Positions 8,018 through 16,541 of a DNA stretch of 64,000 nt are shown in pieces. The notes beneath the pieces were generated by a model. The model saw only the letters and a list, made by a program, of their open reading frames with translations, made no database searches and was not told where the DNA came from. The first letter of the stretch is position 1. Every line of letters starts with the position of its first letter. The position numbers and the translations under genes were made by a program. Origin of the DNA: Streptomyces sp. NBC_01454 (GTDB lineage: Bacteria > Actinomycetota > Actinomycetes > Streptomycetales > Streptomycetaceae); contig NZ_CP109460.1 in the NCBI RefSeq assembly GCF_036227565.1, positions 1,426,001 to 1,490,000 on the forward strand, written 5' to 3'.

Positions 8018-9199
8018 ATGGGGAGCGTGACCCGAATACAGCGCCTGGCCGCCCTCGCCACGCTCGCGCTCCTCGCGGCGGGCTGCGGCACCCCGCACTC
8101 CGCCGGCCCCGCACGCCCCCCGGCGCCCGCCACGCCGGGCGCCGCCCGGGCCTCCGCCGGCTTCACCCTGCTGGCCACCGGCGACGTCCTGCCGCACCAC
8201 GAGATCATCGAGCAGTCCGGCGGCAACGCCCGCGGCCACGGCCACGACTTCCGCACCATGTTCGCCGGGGTGAAGCCGGTGGTCTCCGGCGCGGACCTGG
8301 CGATCTGCCACATGGAGACCATCTACGGCAGGGACGGCGGACCGTTCACCGGCTACCCCAGCTTCAAGTCCCCGCCCGAGGTCGCCGCCGCCCTGAAGGA
8401 CGCCGGTTACGACTCCTGCTCCACGGCCTCCAACCACACCCTCGACGACGGCGCCGACGGCGTGCGCCGCACCCTGGGGGCCATGGACGCGGTGGGCCTG
8501 CGCCACACCGGCTCGGCCCGCTCCGCCGCCGAGGCCGGCCGGCCCGCGCTGCTGAGGGCCGGCCCCGCGAAGGTCGCCCAGCTCTCGTACACCTACGGCA
8601 CCAACGGCATCCCGCTGCCCGGCAAGGCGCCCTGGACGGTCAATCTCATTGACGCCAAGAAGATCATTGCCGATGCCCGCGCGGCCCGGCGGGCGGGCGC
8701 GGACGTGGTGGTCGTCAGCGTCCACTGGGGCACCGAATGGCAGCCGGAGCCGGATGAGCAACAGCGCACCCTGGCCCGCACGCTGACCGCCGCACGCACC
8801 GCGGGGCGGCCCGACGTCGATCTGATCCTGGGCACCCATGCGCATGTCCCGCAGGCCTACGAGAAGGTCAACGGCACCTGGGTCGTCTACGGGATGGGTG
8901 ACCAGCTGGCGGGCCGGATGTTCAACCACAGCGATCAGCCGGACGGCCGCGGCAACCAGAGCTCGATGGCCCGCTTCACCTTCGCCGGGCCGTCCGCACC
9001 CGGCGGGCGCTGGACGGTCCGCAAGGCGGAGTTCCTCCCCCAACTCACCGACATCTCCGACGGGTTCCGGGTGGTGAACCTCAATGCGGCGCTCGCCCGG
9101 CAGCCCGGGCGCGGCGACTACCTCCGGGCCCGGGACGCCATACGGACGATCGTGCTGTCACGGGGCGCCGCCCGGAACGGTCTGATCATGGCGCAGTGA
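8018..9199 (+). CDS. CapA-family (PGA_cap) lipoprotein
   Basis: The 393-residue protein begins with a lipoprotein signal peptide; the lipobox LLAAGC puts the acylated cysteine at residue 23. The mature part matches the CapA/PgsA metallophosphatase-like fold: LLATGDVLPHH near residue 51, TASNHTLDDG in the middle, VHWGTEW and GTHAHVPQ toward the C-terminus. CapA proteins take part in poly-gamma-glutamate handling in Bacillus, but in Streptomyces the family is widespread and the role is not established. A GTG at 8027 with GGGAG nearby is an alternative start. Confidence 0.8.
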   Translation: MGSVTRIQRLAALATLALLAAGCGTPHSAGPARPPAPATPGAARASAGFTLLATGDVLPHHEIIEQSGGNARGHGHDFRTMFAGVKPVVSGADLAICHMETIYGRDGGPFTGYPSFKSPPEVAAALKDAGYDSCSTASNHTLDDGADGVRRTLGAMDAVGLRHTGSARSAAEAGRPALLRAGPAKVAQLSYTYGTNGIPLPGKAPWTVNLIDAKKIIADARAARRAGADVVVVSVHWGTEWQPEPDEQQRTLARTLTAARTAGRPDVDLILGTHAHVPQAYEKVNGTWVVYGMGDQLAGRMFNHSDQPDGRGNQSSMARFTFAGPSAPGGRWTVRKAEFLPQLTDISDGFRVVNLNAALARQPGRGDYLRARDAIRTIVLSRGAARNGLIMAQ

Positions 9200-9235
9200 T
9201 CGCGTCCCGGCGGGGTCCCAACTAGGGTTGCCCGT

Positions 9236-9595
9236 ATGGACATTCTGGGGACCTCATTGCGGGTGTGCGTCAGCGATCTCAATGCCTCGATCGGCGTCTA
9301 CGAACGGCTGACCGGCGCCGAGGCGATCCGCTTCCAGCGCGGCGGGGTGGCGGTCGCCGCCGTCGGGTGCTTCTTCCTGATGAGCGGCCCCGAGGCGGAG
9401 TTGTCGGTGCTGCGCAAGATCACCGCGACTCTCGCCGTCAAGGATGTGGACGAGGCGGTCGCGGACCTCACGGCGGTCGGCGCGGACATCATCGCCGGTC
9501 CGCTGCCGACGCCGATCGGGCGCAATCTGGTCGCCCGCCACCCGGACGGTTCGATCTTCGAGTACGTCGACCGGAAGCAGGACGCCGGCGCCTGA
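9236..9595 (+). CDS. VOC (glyoxalase/dioxygenase fold) protein
   Basis: The 119-residue protein has the paired beta-alpha-beta-beta-beta modules of the vicinal oxygen chelate fold, ending in the family's typical NLVARHPDGSIFEYVD. The ATG at 9236 lies 36 bp after the CapA-like gene. Only some of the metal ligands are evident, so a binding rather than enzymatic role is possible. The ligand is unknown. Confidence 0.75.
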   Translation: MDILGTSLRVCVSDLNASIGVYERLTGAEAIRFQRGGVAVAAVGCFFLMSGPEAELSVLRKITATLAVKDVDEAVADLTAVGADIIAGPLPTPIGRNLVARHPDGSIFEYVDRKQDAGA

Positions 9596-9638
9596 GCGGC
9601 CCCGGCCCCCTGCCCGCCGAGGCGACGACGGTCCGCCG

Positions 9639-10562
9639 TCAGGACACCTCAAGGACGATCTTGCCGCGGGTCCGCCCGGCCATGCTCTGCCGCAGCGCCT
9701 CGGCGGCCCGGGACAACGGGAAGACGGCGGCGACCGGCACGGTCAGCTTCCCGGCGTCCGCGAGCGCGCCGAGCGCGGTCAGATCGGCGGAGTCCGGGCG
9801 CACCCACACCATGTGGCCGCCCTTGCCCGTGACCTCGCCGTCGGCGACGGAGGCCACCCGGCTGCGGTCCTTGAGCAGCTCCTGCGAGACCTCCACGACG
9901 CCCCCGCCGACGAAGTCCACGGCCGCGTCGATGCCCTCGGGTGCCAGGGCCCGCACCCGGTCGGCGAGTCCGTCGCCGTAAGTGACCGGCTCGGCTCCCA
10001 GGGACCGCAGGAAGGCGTGGTTGCCCTCACTTGCCGTGCCGATGACCCGGGCACCCCGGGCCACCGCGATCTGGACGGCGAGCGAGCCGACACCGCCCGC
10101 GGCGGCATGCACCAGGACCGTCTCGCCCTTCTTCGCGTCCACCCGCGCCAGCGACTGATAGGCCGTCAGGCCGGCCAGCGGCAGCCCGGCGGCCTGCTGC
10201 CAGCTGAGCGAGGCGGGCTTGCGCGCCAGGGTCCGCACCGGCGCGGCGACCAGCTCGGCGTAGGTGCCCTGCTGGACGGCGTCCTTGCGGACATAGCCGA
10301 TGACCTCGTCACCGATCGCGTACTCGGTGGCGTCCGCGCCGACGGCTTCCACCACACCCGCCACGTCCCATCCGGGGATGAGCGGGAAGTGCACGTCCAT
10401 GATCGGGTCGAGATAGCCGGCGAGGATCTTCCAGTCCACCGGATTGACCCCGGCCGCCTTGACCCGGACCAGGACCGAGTCCGGGGCCACCTTGGGGTCG
10501 GGCAGGTCGGAGTATGCGAGGACCTCGGGGTCGCCATAGCTCGGCGTGCTGATTGCCTTCAT
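9639..10562 (-). CDS. Zinc-independent MDR-family NADP-dependent quinone oxidoreductase
   Basis: The 307-residue protein is a medium-chain dehydrogenase/reductase. It shows the GroES-like N-terminal domain (VKAAGVNPVDWKI, IPGWDVAGVVEAVG) and the Rossmann motif VHAAAGGVGSLAVQIA. Zinc-binding cysteines of the alcohol dehydrogenase branch are absent, which points to the quinone or enone oxidoreductase group using NADPH. The ATG at 10562 begins the typical MKAIS-type N-terminus. It is convergent with the VOC gene. Confidence 0.85.
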   Translation of the reverse strand: MKAISTPSYGDPEVLAYSDLPDPKVAPDSVLVRVKAAGVNPVDWKILAGYLDPIMDVHFPLIPGWDVAGVVEAVGADATEYAIGDEVIGYVRKDAVQQGTYAELVAAPVRTLARKPASLSWQQAAGLPLAGLTAYQSLARVDAKKGETVLVHAAAGGVGSLAVQIAVARGARVIGTASEGNHAFLRSLGAEPVTYGDGLADRVRALAPEGIDAAVDFVGGGVVEVSQELLKDRSRVASVADGEVTGKGGHMVWVRPDSADLTALGALADAGKLTVPVAAVFPLSRAAEALRQSMAGRTRGKIVLEVS

Positions 10563-10637
10563 GATCCGCCACAACACCCGAAAGCGCGGGATCATTCCAC
10601 GGCCGGGCGGGGTCACCGCGATGGCGTACGGCCTGGC

Positions 10638-12662
10638 CTACGGCCGCATCCGGTAGTCGTACCGCTCCGGGAGCGGATGGGTGGCGCGGGCCGTGGCGCG
10701 AACGTCCTCGGTGACCGGTCCGCCGGCCGCGACCAGCAGCTCGGCGATGGCGTACCAGGTGTCGCCGAGCGTCTCGTCGCCCTCCCGCAGACCGGCGATC
10801 TCGAATCCGGCGTCGAAGATCTCCCGGGCCGCGGCCGGCTGCCCCTGGGCCAGCAGCACCTGGGCGGTCAGCAGCTCGAGGCGGCCGTCGGCCGGAACGG
10901 TCCGCCGCAGACCCGCCAGCAGCTGCGCGGCCGCCTCCGTCCGGCCGGCCGCGAGCAGCGCGGGCACCGCCTCCCGGGCGAGCGCGGGCAGCACCGCCTG
11001 CCAGGCACGGGCCAGGGGCCCCTCCTCCGAGGCCGCCCGTGCCGCCTCCTCGCAGGCCTGCGCGTACCGGTCGGCGGCGCGGGCCGGCTCGCCCGCCACG
11101 GACTCGGCAACGGCCAGGCAGTACAGCGGCAGACAGCCGGCCCCCTGTGCGAGCGCCCGCTCCCAGCTGCGGACGGCCTGGGCCCGGTCGCCGGCATGCC
11201 ACTGGGCGAGACCCAGGTGGTAGTCGGTGGCCGGCCCCGGCGCCGCGGACTCCAGCAGCTCGCGCCAGGCCGGCGCGACCAGCGCCGGTCCGGGCACGGG
11301 GCCGGCGGCCGGCAGGTCACCGGTGGTCAGCAGGGTCAGCCAGGGCTCCTGCTCCGCGCCCAGCGTGTCCGCCTCGAACGGTGTCCCCGGCAGATCGAGG
11401 CCGGCGCGGGCCACCTCCAGCGCGCCCCAGCCGGAGCCGGTGGCCAGCGACTCCTTCGGCTCGTGGTCCGCGTACGGACGCCAGGCGGCGTAGGCGGCGT
11501 CGACGTCCGCCCGCGGAAGGGCGGCCTCCAGCCGGGTCTCCACCTCGGTACGGGCCGCGGCCCAGTCCGCGCCGTGCACCGTCGCGGCGTCGGTCGCCAG
11601 CGGTCCGTACGCCTCCAGCCAGGCGAACTCGCCGCCCGCTTCCAGCGGTACGTGCTCCAGCTGGGTGCGGGCCAGGCCCGCCTGGATCTCGGCGTAGCCG
11701 CCGGTGCCCGGTGCGGTGAGCCACTGCTGCCAGCGGCGCCCGGCCCGGCCCGCGCCCCACACGAAGAGCTTGCGGCCGCGCAGCGCGCCGGTGGAGGTCT
11801 GCACCAGGCCGCGGCCGTCCGCGCCGAGGGAGGTGATCCAGCCGCGGGCGCCGTCGGGCACCTCGTAGAAGTAGTCGGCGGGATACTCGCTGCGCAGCGG
11901 ATAACTGCGGTCGGCGCCCTCGGAGTCGGGCACCGGGACGCGGCGCAGGGTCCGTGCGTAGCCGAGGTGCCAGGCCTCGTCCGCGGGGGCCAGGACGCGG
12001 GTGCCCTCGTCCTCGGGAACGGCGGTGTTGGACCACCAGTAGACCGGCACGGTGCGCGGGTGCGGATTGCGGATCCGCACGCCGACGTGCAGGAAGTCGG
12101 AGCCGTCGGGCAGCCACAGGTCCACCTGGAAGGGCAGGTCGCGCAGCCGTTCCCACTCCCACAGCCGCAGCATCTCCCCGCCGTCGGGCGCCGGGACGCG
12201 GGCGGCGTGCAGCGGGGCGCAGGAGAGGGTGGTGTGTCCGGTGGCGCCGATGTTCCATTCGATGCCGCCGGAGAACCAGGCGCCGTTGAGGGCGAAGGCC
12301 GCGGGCTGCCACACCGGGTTGCGGTAGAGCAGTTCACGACCGGTGGGCTTGTGGTGCAGGGAGTACACCCGGCCGCCGAGGCCGGGCAGGACGGTGGCGC
12401 GCAGCCGGTCGTTCTCCAGGACCAGCGCCTCGATGTCGGTGCTGCGGCGGACGCGTCCGTAGCCGTCCCGCATCCGGGTCGGCAGGATCGAGCGCAGTGG
12501 CTCGTAGTCGATCCGGCGCGCCATGCCGTCGGGCAGGCGGGTGTCCGGCGCGAGTGCGAGGCGGTGCGGGTCGTCGGTGGCGTGCAGGGCAGGGAGGGGG
12601 TTGTCCGGGCCGAGGGGGGCGGCGGGAAGGGTCAGGGTGGTGTGTCGCACACTCGTGGCCAC
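10638..12662 (-). CDS. DUF5107 domain protein with TPR-like C-terminal half
   Basis: The 674-residue protein carries a DUF5107-type N-terminal half, recognisable by GLGGRVYSLHHKPTGRELLYRNP and FSGGIEWNIG, a galactose-mutarotase-like beta-sandwich found in carbohydrate-related proteins. The second half (about residues 400-660) is rich in Ala/Leu helices with spacing suggesting tetratricopeptide repeats. I chose the GTG at 12662, which has GAGG six bases upstream, over a longer frame starting at 12746. A role in glycan metabolism is inferred from the fold only. Confidence 0.7.
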   Translation of the reverse strand: MATSVRHTTLTLPAAPLGPDNPLPALHATDDPHRLALAPDTRLPDGMARRIDYEPLRSILPTRMRDGYGRVRRSTDIEALVLENDRLRATVLPGLGGRVYSLHHKPTGRELLYRNPVWQPAAFALNGAWFSGGIEWNIGATGHTTLSCAPLHAARVPAPDGGEMLRLWEWERLRDLPFQVDLWLPDGSDFLHVGVRIRNPHPRTVPVYWWSNTAVPEDEGTRVLAPADEAWHLGYARTLRRVPVPDSEGADRSYPLRSEYPADYFYEVPDGARGWITSLGADGRGLVQTSTGALRGRKLFVWGAGRAGRRWQQWLTAPGTGGYAEIQAGLARTQLEHVPLEAGGEFAWLEAYGPLATDAATVHGADWAAARTEVETRLEAALPRADVDAAYAAWRPYADHEPKESLATGSGWGALEVARAGLDLPGTPFEADTLGAEQEPWLTLLTTGDLPAAGPVPGPALVAPAWRELLESAAPGPATDYHLGLAQWHAGDRAQAVRSWERALAQGAGCLPLYCLAVAESVAGEPARAADRYAQACEEAARAASEEGPLARAWQAVLPALAREAVPALLAAGRTEAAAQLLAGLRRTVPADGRLELLTAQVLLAQGQPAAAREIFDAGFEIAGLREGDETLGDTWYAIAELLVAAGGPVTEDVRATARATHPLPERYDYRMRP

Positions 12663-12770
12663 GGCTGCCTCGCAATGCTGGACCGGGCCACCTCGGCTGC
12701 GGCGGCCTCCGGTTGACCATGGAACCGCGTCCTCGTCGGTGTGCACAGGGCTTCTTGCGGCCGGGGGAGG

Positions 12771-13676
12771 TCAGGGTTGCGCAAAGACGTCCTCAAGGAG
12801 GTCGGCGAGCAGCACCGCACCGGCCCCCTCGGGGTCGCGGTCCGGGTCGTAGCTGGTGACGTTGACCCCGGCACAGCGGGGCGAGGCGGCCAGCGGGCCG
12901 AGCAGCGCCCGGAGTTCGTCGGGGAGCAGGCCATCGGGGTCGGGGCTGTCGACGGCCGGCATCACGGACGGGTCGAGGACATCCGCGTCGAGGTGGATCC
13001 AGAAGCCGTCGAGCGGGGAGCGGTGGAAGCGGGCGAGGACCTCGCGTGCCACCCGCTCCGGGCCGCGCCGCCGGATCCCGCCGACCGGGGTGTGGGCGAT
13101 GCCCAGGCCGGTCAGCTCCGCCTGGTCCTCGTCCGCGTCGCGCAGGCCCAGCACGCTCAGGTCCTCGTCGCGGACGTAGGGCCCCAGGCCGTCGAGGTCC
13201 GTGAGGTCGGGCTGTCCGCGCCCGGTGATCTGCGCCAGGCCCTCTCCGGCGGCGGCACCGACCGGACCGGAGACCTCCGCGTTGCCCGGGTGCCGGAAGT
13301 CGCCGTGCCCGTCGAGGTGGACGACGCCGTACCGCCCCAGCCGCCGCAGTGCGAGCACCGCCCCGAGCAGGATGCTGCAGTCGCCGCCCAGCACCACCGG
13401 GAAGTCGCCCCCGCGGACGTGTCCCTCGATGCGGGCCGCGAGCGTGCGGGTGTAGGCGGCGAGGGGCGCGGCGTGGAAGTCGCCGTCACCCTCCTTCCAC
13501 TCGCCCAGGTCGTAGCGCGGCGGCACCACCACGCCACCCTCCAGGGCACCGAGCCGCCGCAGCAGCCCCTGGTCGCGCAGCGCGCCGGCCAGCTTGTAAC
13601 AGCCGGGGACCACGCCGGGCGCGGGCGGCCGCAGCCCCAGGTTGGAGGGTGCATCGATCAGTACGGTACGGCGCAT
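12771..13676 (-). CDS. Arginase/agmatinase/formiminoglutamase family hydrolase
   Basis: The 301-residue protein is a ureohydrolase. The binuclear manganese motifs are present in order: GGDCS, HLDGHGDF (D-x-H-x-D) and HLDADVLDPS (D-x-D-x-x-D). They are spaced as in arginase, whose product is urea from a guanidino substrate. The substrate-specificity loops are not clear enough to choose arginine, agmatine or formiminoglutamate. The ATG at 13676 starts MRRTVLIDAPSNLG, which matches the usual N-terminal strand. Confidence 0.8.
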   Translation of the reverse strand: MRRTVLIDAPSNLGLRPPAPGVVPGCYKLAGALRDQGLLRRLGALEGGVVVPPRYDLGEWKEGDGDFHAAPLAAYTRTLAARIEGHVRGGDFPVVLGGDCSILLGAVLALRRLGRYGVVHLDGHGDFRHPGNAEVSGPVGAAAGEGLAQITGRGQPDLTDLDGLGPYVRDEDLSVLGLRDADEDQAELTGLGIAHTPVGGIRRRGPERVAREVLARFHRSPLDGFWIHLDADVLDPSVMPAVDSPDPDGLLPDELRALLGPLAASPRCAGVNVTSYDPDRDPEGAGAVLLADLLEDVFAQP

Positions 13677-13815
13677 GACGTGATCGTTCCACAGGCCGGG
13701 CGGGGTTGGGGCGAACCCCGCGAACTCCCTTGCAGGGACAGGGACTTCGGGCCCAGGGTGAACGGGCCGACGGGGCCTGTGGCCGCGGCCGGCCCGCCGT
13801 CTCCCCGGCCGCTGC

Positions 13816-14217
13816 TCACCCGGCCGGCGCCTCCCCGCCCGCCCGGTCGGGGCCACCCGGCTCGGCCAGCCGCAGCCGGTTGCCGAAGGGATCGGTCAGC
13901 GTGAGCGTGGTCCCCCTCCCGTCCCGCTCCAGACCGGGCCGCAGATACGGATAGCCCTTGCCGGCCAGCTCGGCGTGCAGCGCGTGCACCCCGCTCAGCT
14001 CGGTGTACACGGTGGAGCCGGGCGTCGCGTCGCCGTGGTGCTCGGACAGATGCAGGACCAGGTCACCGCGGGAGACCTGGGTGTAGAGCGGCATACCGGG
14101 CTCGAAGCGGTGCTCCCAGTCGACGGTGCAGCCGAGGTAGCCGAGGTAGAACTCATGGGCCTTGGCGACGTCGAAGATCCGGAAGACCGGGACGGTGCGG
14201 TGGAAGCGGATGTCCAT
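13816..14217 (-). CDS. Glyoxalase-superfamily (bleomycin-resistance-like) VOC protein
   Basis: The 133-residue protein starts with VPVFRIFDVAKAHEFY and contains LGCTVDWEHRF and LVLHLSEHHGDATPG, which is the pattern of the BLMA/ShBle-like branch of the VOC superfamily. These proteins bind drugs as homodimers or act on small substrates. The N-terminal ATG at 14217 is the family start. It lies 13 bp after the GNAT gene on the same strand, so the two are probably cotranscribed; both could be small resistance determinants. Confidence 0.75.
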   Translation of the reverse strand: MDIRFHRTVPVFRIFDVAKAHEFYLGYLGCTVDWEHRFEPGMPLYTQVSRGDLVLHLSEHHGDATPGSTVYTELSGVHALHAELAGKGYPYLRPGLERDGRGTTLTLTDPFGNRLRLAEPGGPDRAGGEAPAG

Positions 14218-14230
14218 GCCCGGCAGGACA

Positions 14231-14782
14231 TCACACCGGCTCCTCCGTCACCATCTCGGCAGTGATCGCCCAACGCTCGTGGTCACGCCAGGCGCCGTCG
14301 AGGAACAGGAAATCCGGCGAGAAGCCCTCCAGCCGGAAGCCGGCGCGTCGGACCAGGCCGATCGAGAGGTGGTTGGCCGGCTGGACGTTGGCCTCCAGGC
14401 GGTGCAGCCCCATCGTCCCGAAGGCGTGGTGCAGCACGAGCCGCAGCCCCTCGCTCATCAGCCCGCGCCCGGCGGCGTGCGCGAAGGCGCCGTAGCCGAT
14501 CGCCCCGCTGCGGAACGCCCCGTGCACGATGTTGTTGATCGTGAGGTAGCCGGCGATCCGGCCACTGGTGAGTTCGCAGATCAAGAAGCCCTCGCGCAGC
14601 GGCTCCTGCAGCCGCAGCAGATAGGCGTCGTAGGCGGGGTCCGTGGCCGGCGGGGCGAGCCACGGGTGGTGCAGCTCCGCGCTCTCCCGCGCCTGCGCGG
14701 TGAACTCGTCCCGGTCGGCGGCGGAGAAGTGCCGGATGCCCACCCGCCGGGCGCGCGCGAGATAGCGGTCGTTCGTCGTCAT
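14231..14782 (-). CDS. RimJ/RimL-type GNAT acetyltransferase
   Basis: The 183-residue protein matches ribosomal-protein-alanine N-acetyltransferases: ICELTSGRIAGYLTINNIVHG, the motif A segment HAAGRGLMSEGLRLVLHHAF and HRLEANVQPANHLSIGLVRRAGF. The family acetylates N-termini or amino groups of proteins and small molecules. The ATG at 14782 is preferred to an in-frame TTG six bases upstream. It precedes the VOC gene in a likely two-gene operon. Confidence 0.8.
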   Translation of the reverse strand: MTTNDRYLARARRVGIRHFSAADRDEFTAQARESAELHHPWLAPPATDPAYDAYLLRLQEPLREGFLICELTSGRIAGYLTINNIVHGAFRSGAIGYGAFAHAAGRGLMSEGLRLVLHHAFGTMGLHRLEANVQPANHLSIGLVRRAGFRLEGFSPDFLFLDGAWRDHERWAITAEMVTEEPV

Positions 14783-14843
14783 CGGCAAATCGTACGAAGG
14801 CGTGGCGGCGGCGGGCCAGCGAATGCGGCGCGCGGCGCGGGCC

Positions 14844-16265
14844 TCAGCGCCACACCGGAGCGTCCGCGCCGCAGCGGCCGGGCGGGGTCGCCCAGGTGGC
14901 CGGTGCCCCGCCGAAGGAGACCGGCGGGAGGGCGTGGCGCAGCCGGCCGACGGGGCTGTCGGTCTCCCGGAGGTGATGCCCGGGGTCGGGGGCGCCGCCG
15001 GACGCCGCCGGTTCCTGCCGGGGGCCCGCGGGCGCGCCGTCGTCCCCGGGGCCGTGCAGCAGCCAGTGCGCGGTACGGGCGAGGGAGAAGGTGGCCAGGC
15101 AGGTGCCGCCGGTGCGGGTCTGTTCGGTCAGCGCGCGGAACACCGCGGCGGCCAGCAGATAGCCCGTGCCGTGGTCCAGCGCCTGCGCGGGCAGCGCTCC
15201 GGGCGTACCGTCGCCCTTCGCCCCGCCTCCGCTCGCTGTCGAGTCCTGGGATGCGGAGCCCGGGTCGGTTTCGAGGGCGGCGATCCCGGTGGCCGCCTGC
15301 ACCAGACTGTCGAAGCCGCGCCGGCCGCGCCACGGGCCGTCGTCCCCCCAGGCGGAGAGCCGGGCGATCACCAGCCCCGGGCGGCGTTCGGCCAGCGCCT
15401 CGGGGGTCAGTCCGAAGCGGTCGAGCGCGCCGGGACGGTAGCCGGTCACCACGACGTCGGCGCCGGCCAGCAGCTCTTCGAAGGCCGCCCGGCCGGCGGG
15501 CGCGCCGAGGTCGAGTGCGGCGGACCGCTTGCCGAAGCCGGTGTCGCTGTGCGCGTCCTGACTCTCCGGCAGCTGCGGGGCGTCGAGGCGCAGGACGTCC
15601 GCGCCGAGCAGTGCCAGGGTGCGGGTGGCGACCGGGCCGGCGATCACCCGGGTCAGATCGAGCACCCGCAGCCCGGCGGCCGGCAGCGCCGGCCGGGTGG
15701 CCACCGCCGCGCCCTGCGGGTGGGCGGCCCACTGTGCGGGGGTGCGGACGGCGACGGCCAGCCCGCCCGCGGCGTACACCGTCTCCTCGGTCTCCGCCGC
15801 GCTCCGGCCGGCGAGTTCGGCCCCGGTCTCGGGCACCCCGGCGTTCTCGGGAAGGTTCAGCGCGCGCAGCAACCGGGCGCGGTGGTGCGGGTAGTTGGCG
15901 TGGGTGCGTACCCAGCCGTCGGCGGTGGGCCAGAAGCGGGAGAGCGGGGCGAAGGACGAGGGGGCGCGGCCGTCGACGCGCAGATGGCGTTCGCTGAGGA
16001 AGGCGGTGGCCACCGCGCCGTCGTCGACCCGTACGGCCGGCAGCGGCCCGCCGTTGCGCCGCGCGGTGAGCTCGGCGGCGGCCAGCGCGCAGACCGCGAC
16101 CGTGGCGCGGGCCAGGGACAGCACCGGGAGCCGGGACGGCAGCAGACCGGGCGGGCCGGGCGGCCCGCTGCGGGTGATCCACTCCGTCAGTGCCGGGTCG
16201 CCGCCGAGCGCCGCCCAGGCGTGGTCCGTGCCGCTGTGCTGTCCGCCGCTGCCCCGTTGCTCCAT
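14844..16265 (-). CDS. Family III CoA-transferase with rearranged domain order
   Basis: The 473-residue protein is a CaiB/formyl-CoA-transferase relative. The signature that normally begins such proteins (LRVLDLTRVIAGPVATR, GKRSAALDL, ADVVVTGYRPGALDRFGL) starts only at about residue 195 here. It is preceded by about 190 residues containing FWPTADGWVRTHANYPHHR, which resembles the small domain usually found later in the chain. The catalytic aspartate appears to be present in ALDHGTGYLLA. A Gly/Ser-rich insertion lies just before it. The ATG at 16265 has no competing start. The CoA donor and acceptor cannot be deduced. It is divergent from the P450. Confidence 0.75.
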   Translation of the reverse strand: MEQRGSGGQHSGTDHAWAALGGDPALTEWITRSGPPGPPGLLPSRLPVLSLARATVAVCALAAAELTARRNGGPLPAVRVDDGAVATAFLSERHLRVDGRAPSSFAPLSRFWPTADGWVRTHANYPHHRARLLRALNLPENAGVPETGAELAGRSAAETEETVYAAGGLAVAVRTPAQWAAHPQGAAVATRPALPAAGLRVLDLTRVIAGPVATRTLALLGADVLRLDAPQLPESQDAHSDTGFGKRSAALDLGAPAGRAAFEELLAGADVVVTGYRPGALDRFGLTPEALAERRPGLVIARLSAWGDDGPWRGRRGFDSLVQAATGIAALETDPGSASQDSTASGGGAKGDGTPGALPAQALDHGTGYLLAAAVFRALTEQTRTGGTCLATFSLARTAHWLLHGPGDDGAPAGPRQEPAASGGAPDPGHHLRETDSPVGRLRHALPPVSFGGAPATWATPPGRCGADAPVWR

Positions 16266-16507
16266 GCGGGCAGTGTGGCAGGCGCCCCGCGTCACCCCCG
16301 CGGCCGCTCCTCCTCTCCCCCGCTCGGCGCGGCGAGTGCCGCACGACGGCGGTACGGCGCAGCATCGTAAGGACCCTGACGGGGTGTCTCCGGCGCACAA
16401 CGGCACACCAAGTTGGCCGGTCTGCCCATAGACGTGCCCGCCATCCGAGGCATGAGGTGAGATCAGCGCGGCCCCTGCGGCGCGCTTCCGCATGGACATC
16501 TCACAGG

Positions 16508-16527
16508 CGAGCGGACCGAGCCGCTCG
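16508..16527 (+). promoter_or_regulatory. 7-bp inverted repeat just upstream of the P450 ribosome binding site
   Basis: CGAGCGG (16508-16514) and CCGCTCG (16521-16527) are separated by six bases and end four bases before the GGGAGG ribosome binding site of the P450 gene. It could be an operator or a leader hairpin. The rest of the 276-bp divergent gap shows no clear motif. Confidence 0.35.
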
Positions 16528-16541
16528 TACGGGAGGAACTT

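Noticed and set aside
9444..12716. A 1,090-codon plus-strand frame over the MDR and DUF5107 genes
   Set aside because: Same reason: the minus-strand products match known families over their full length.
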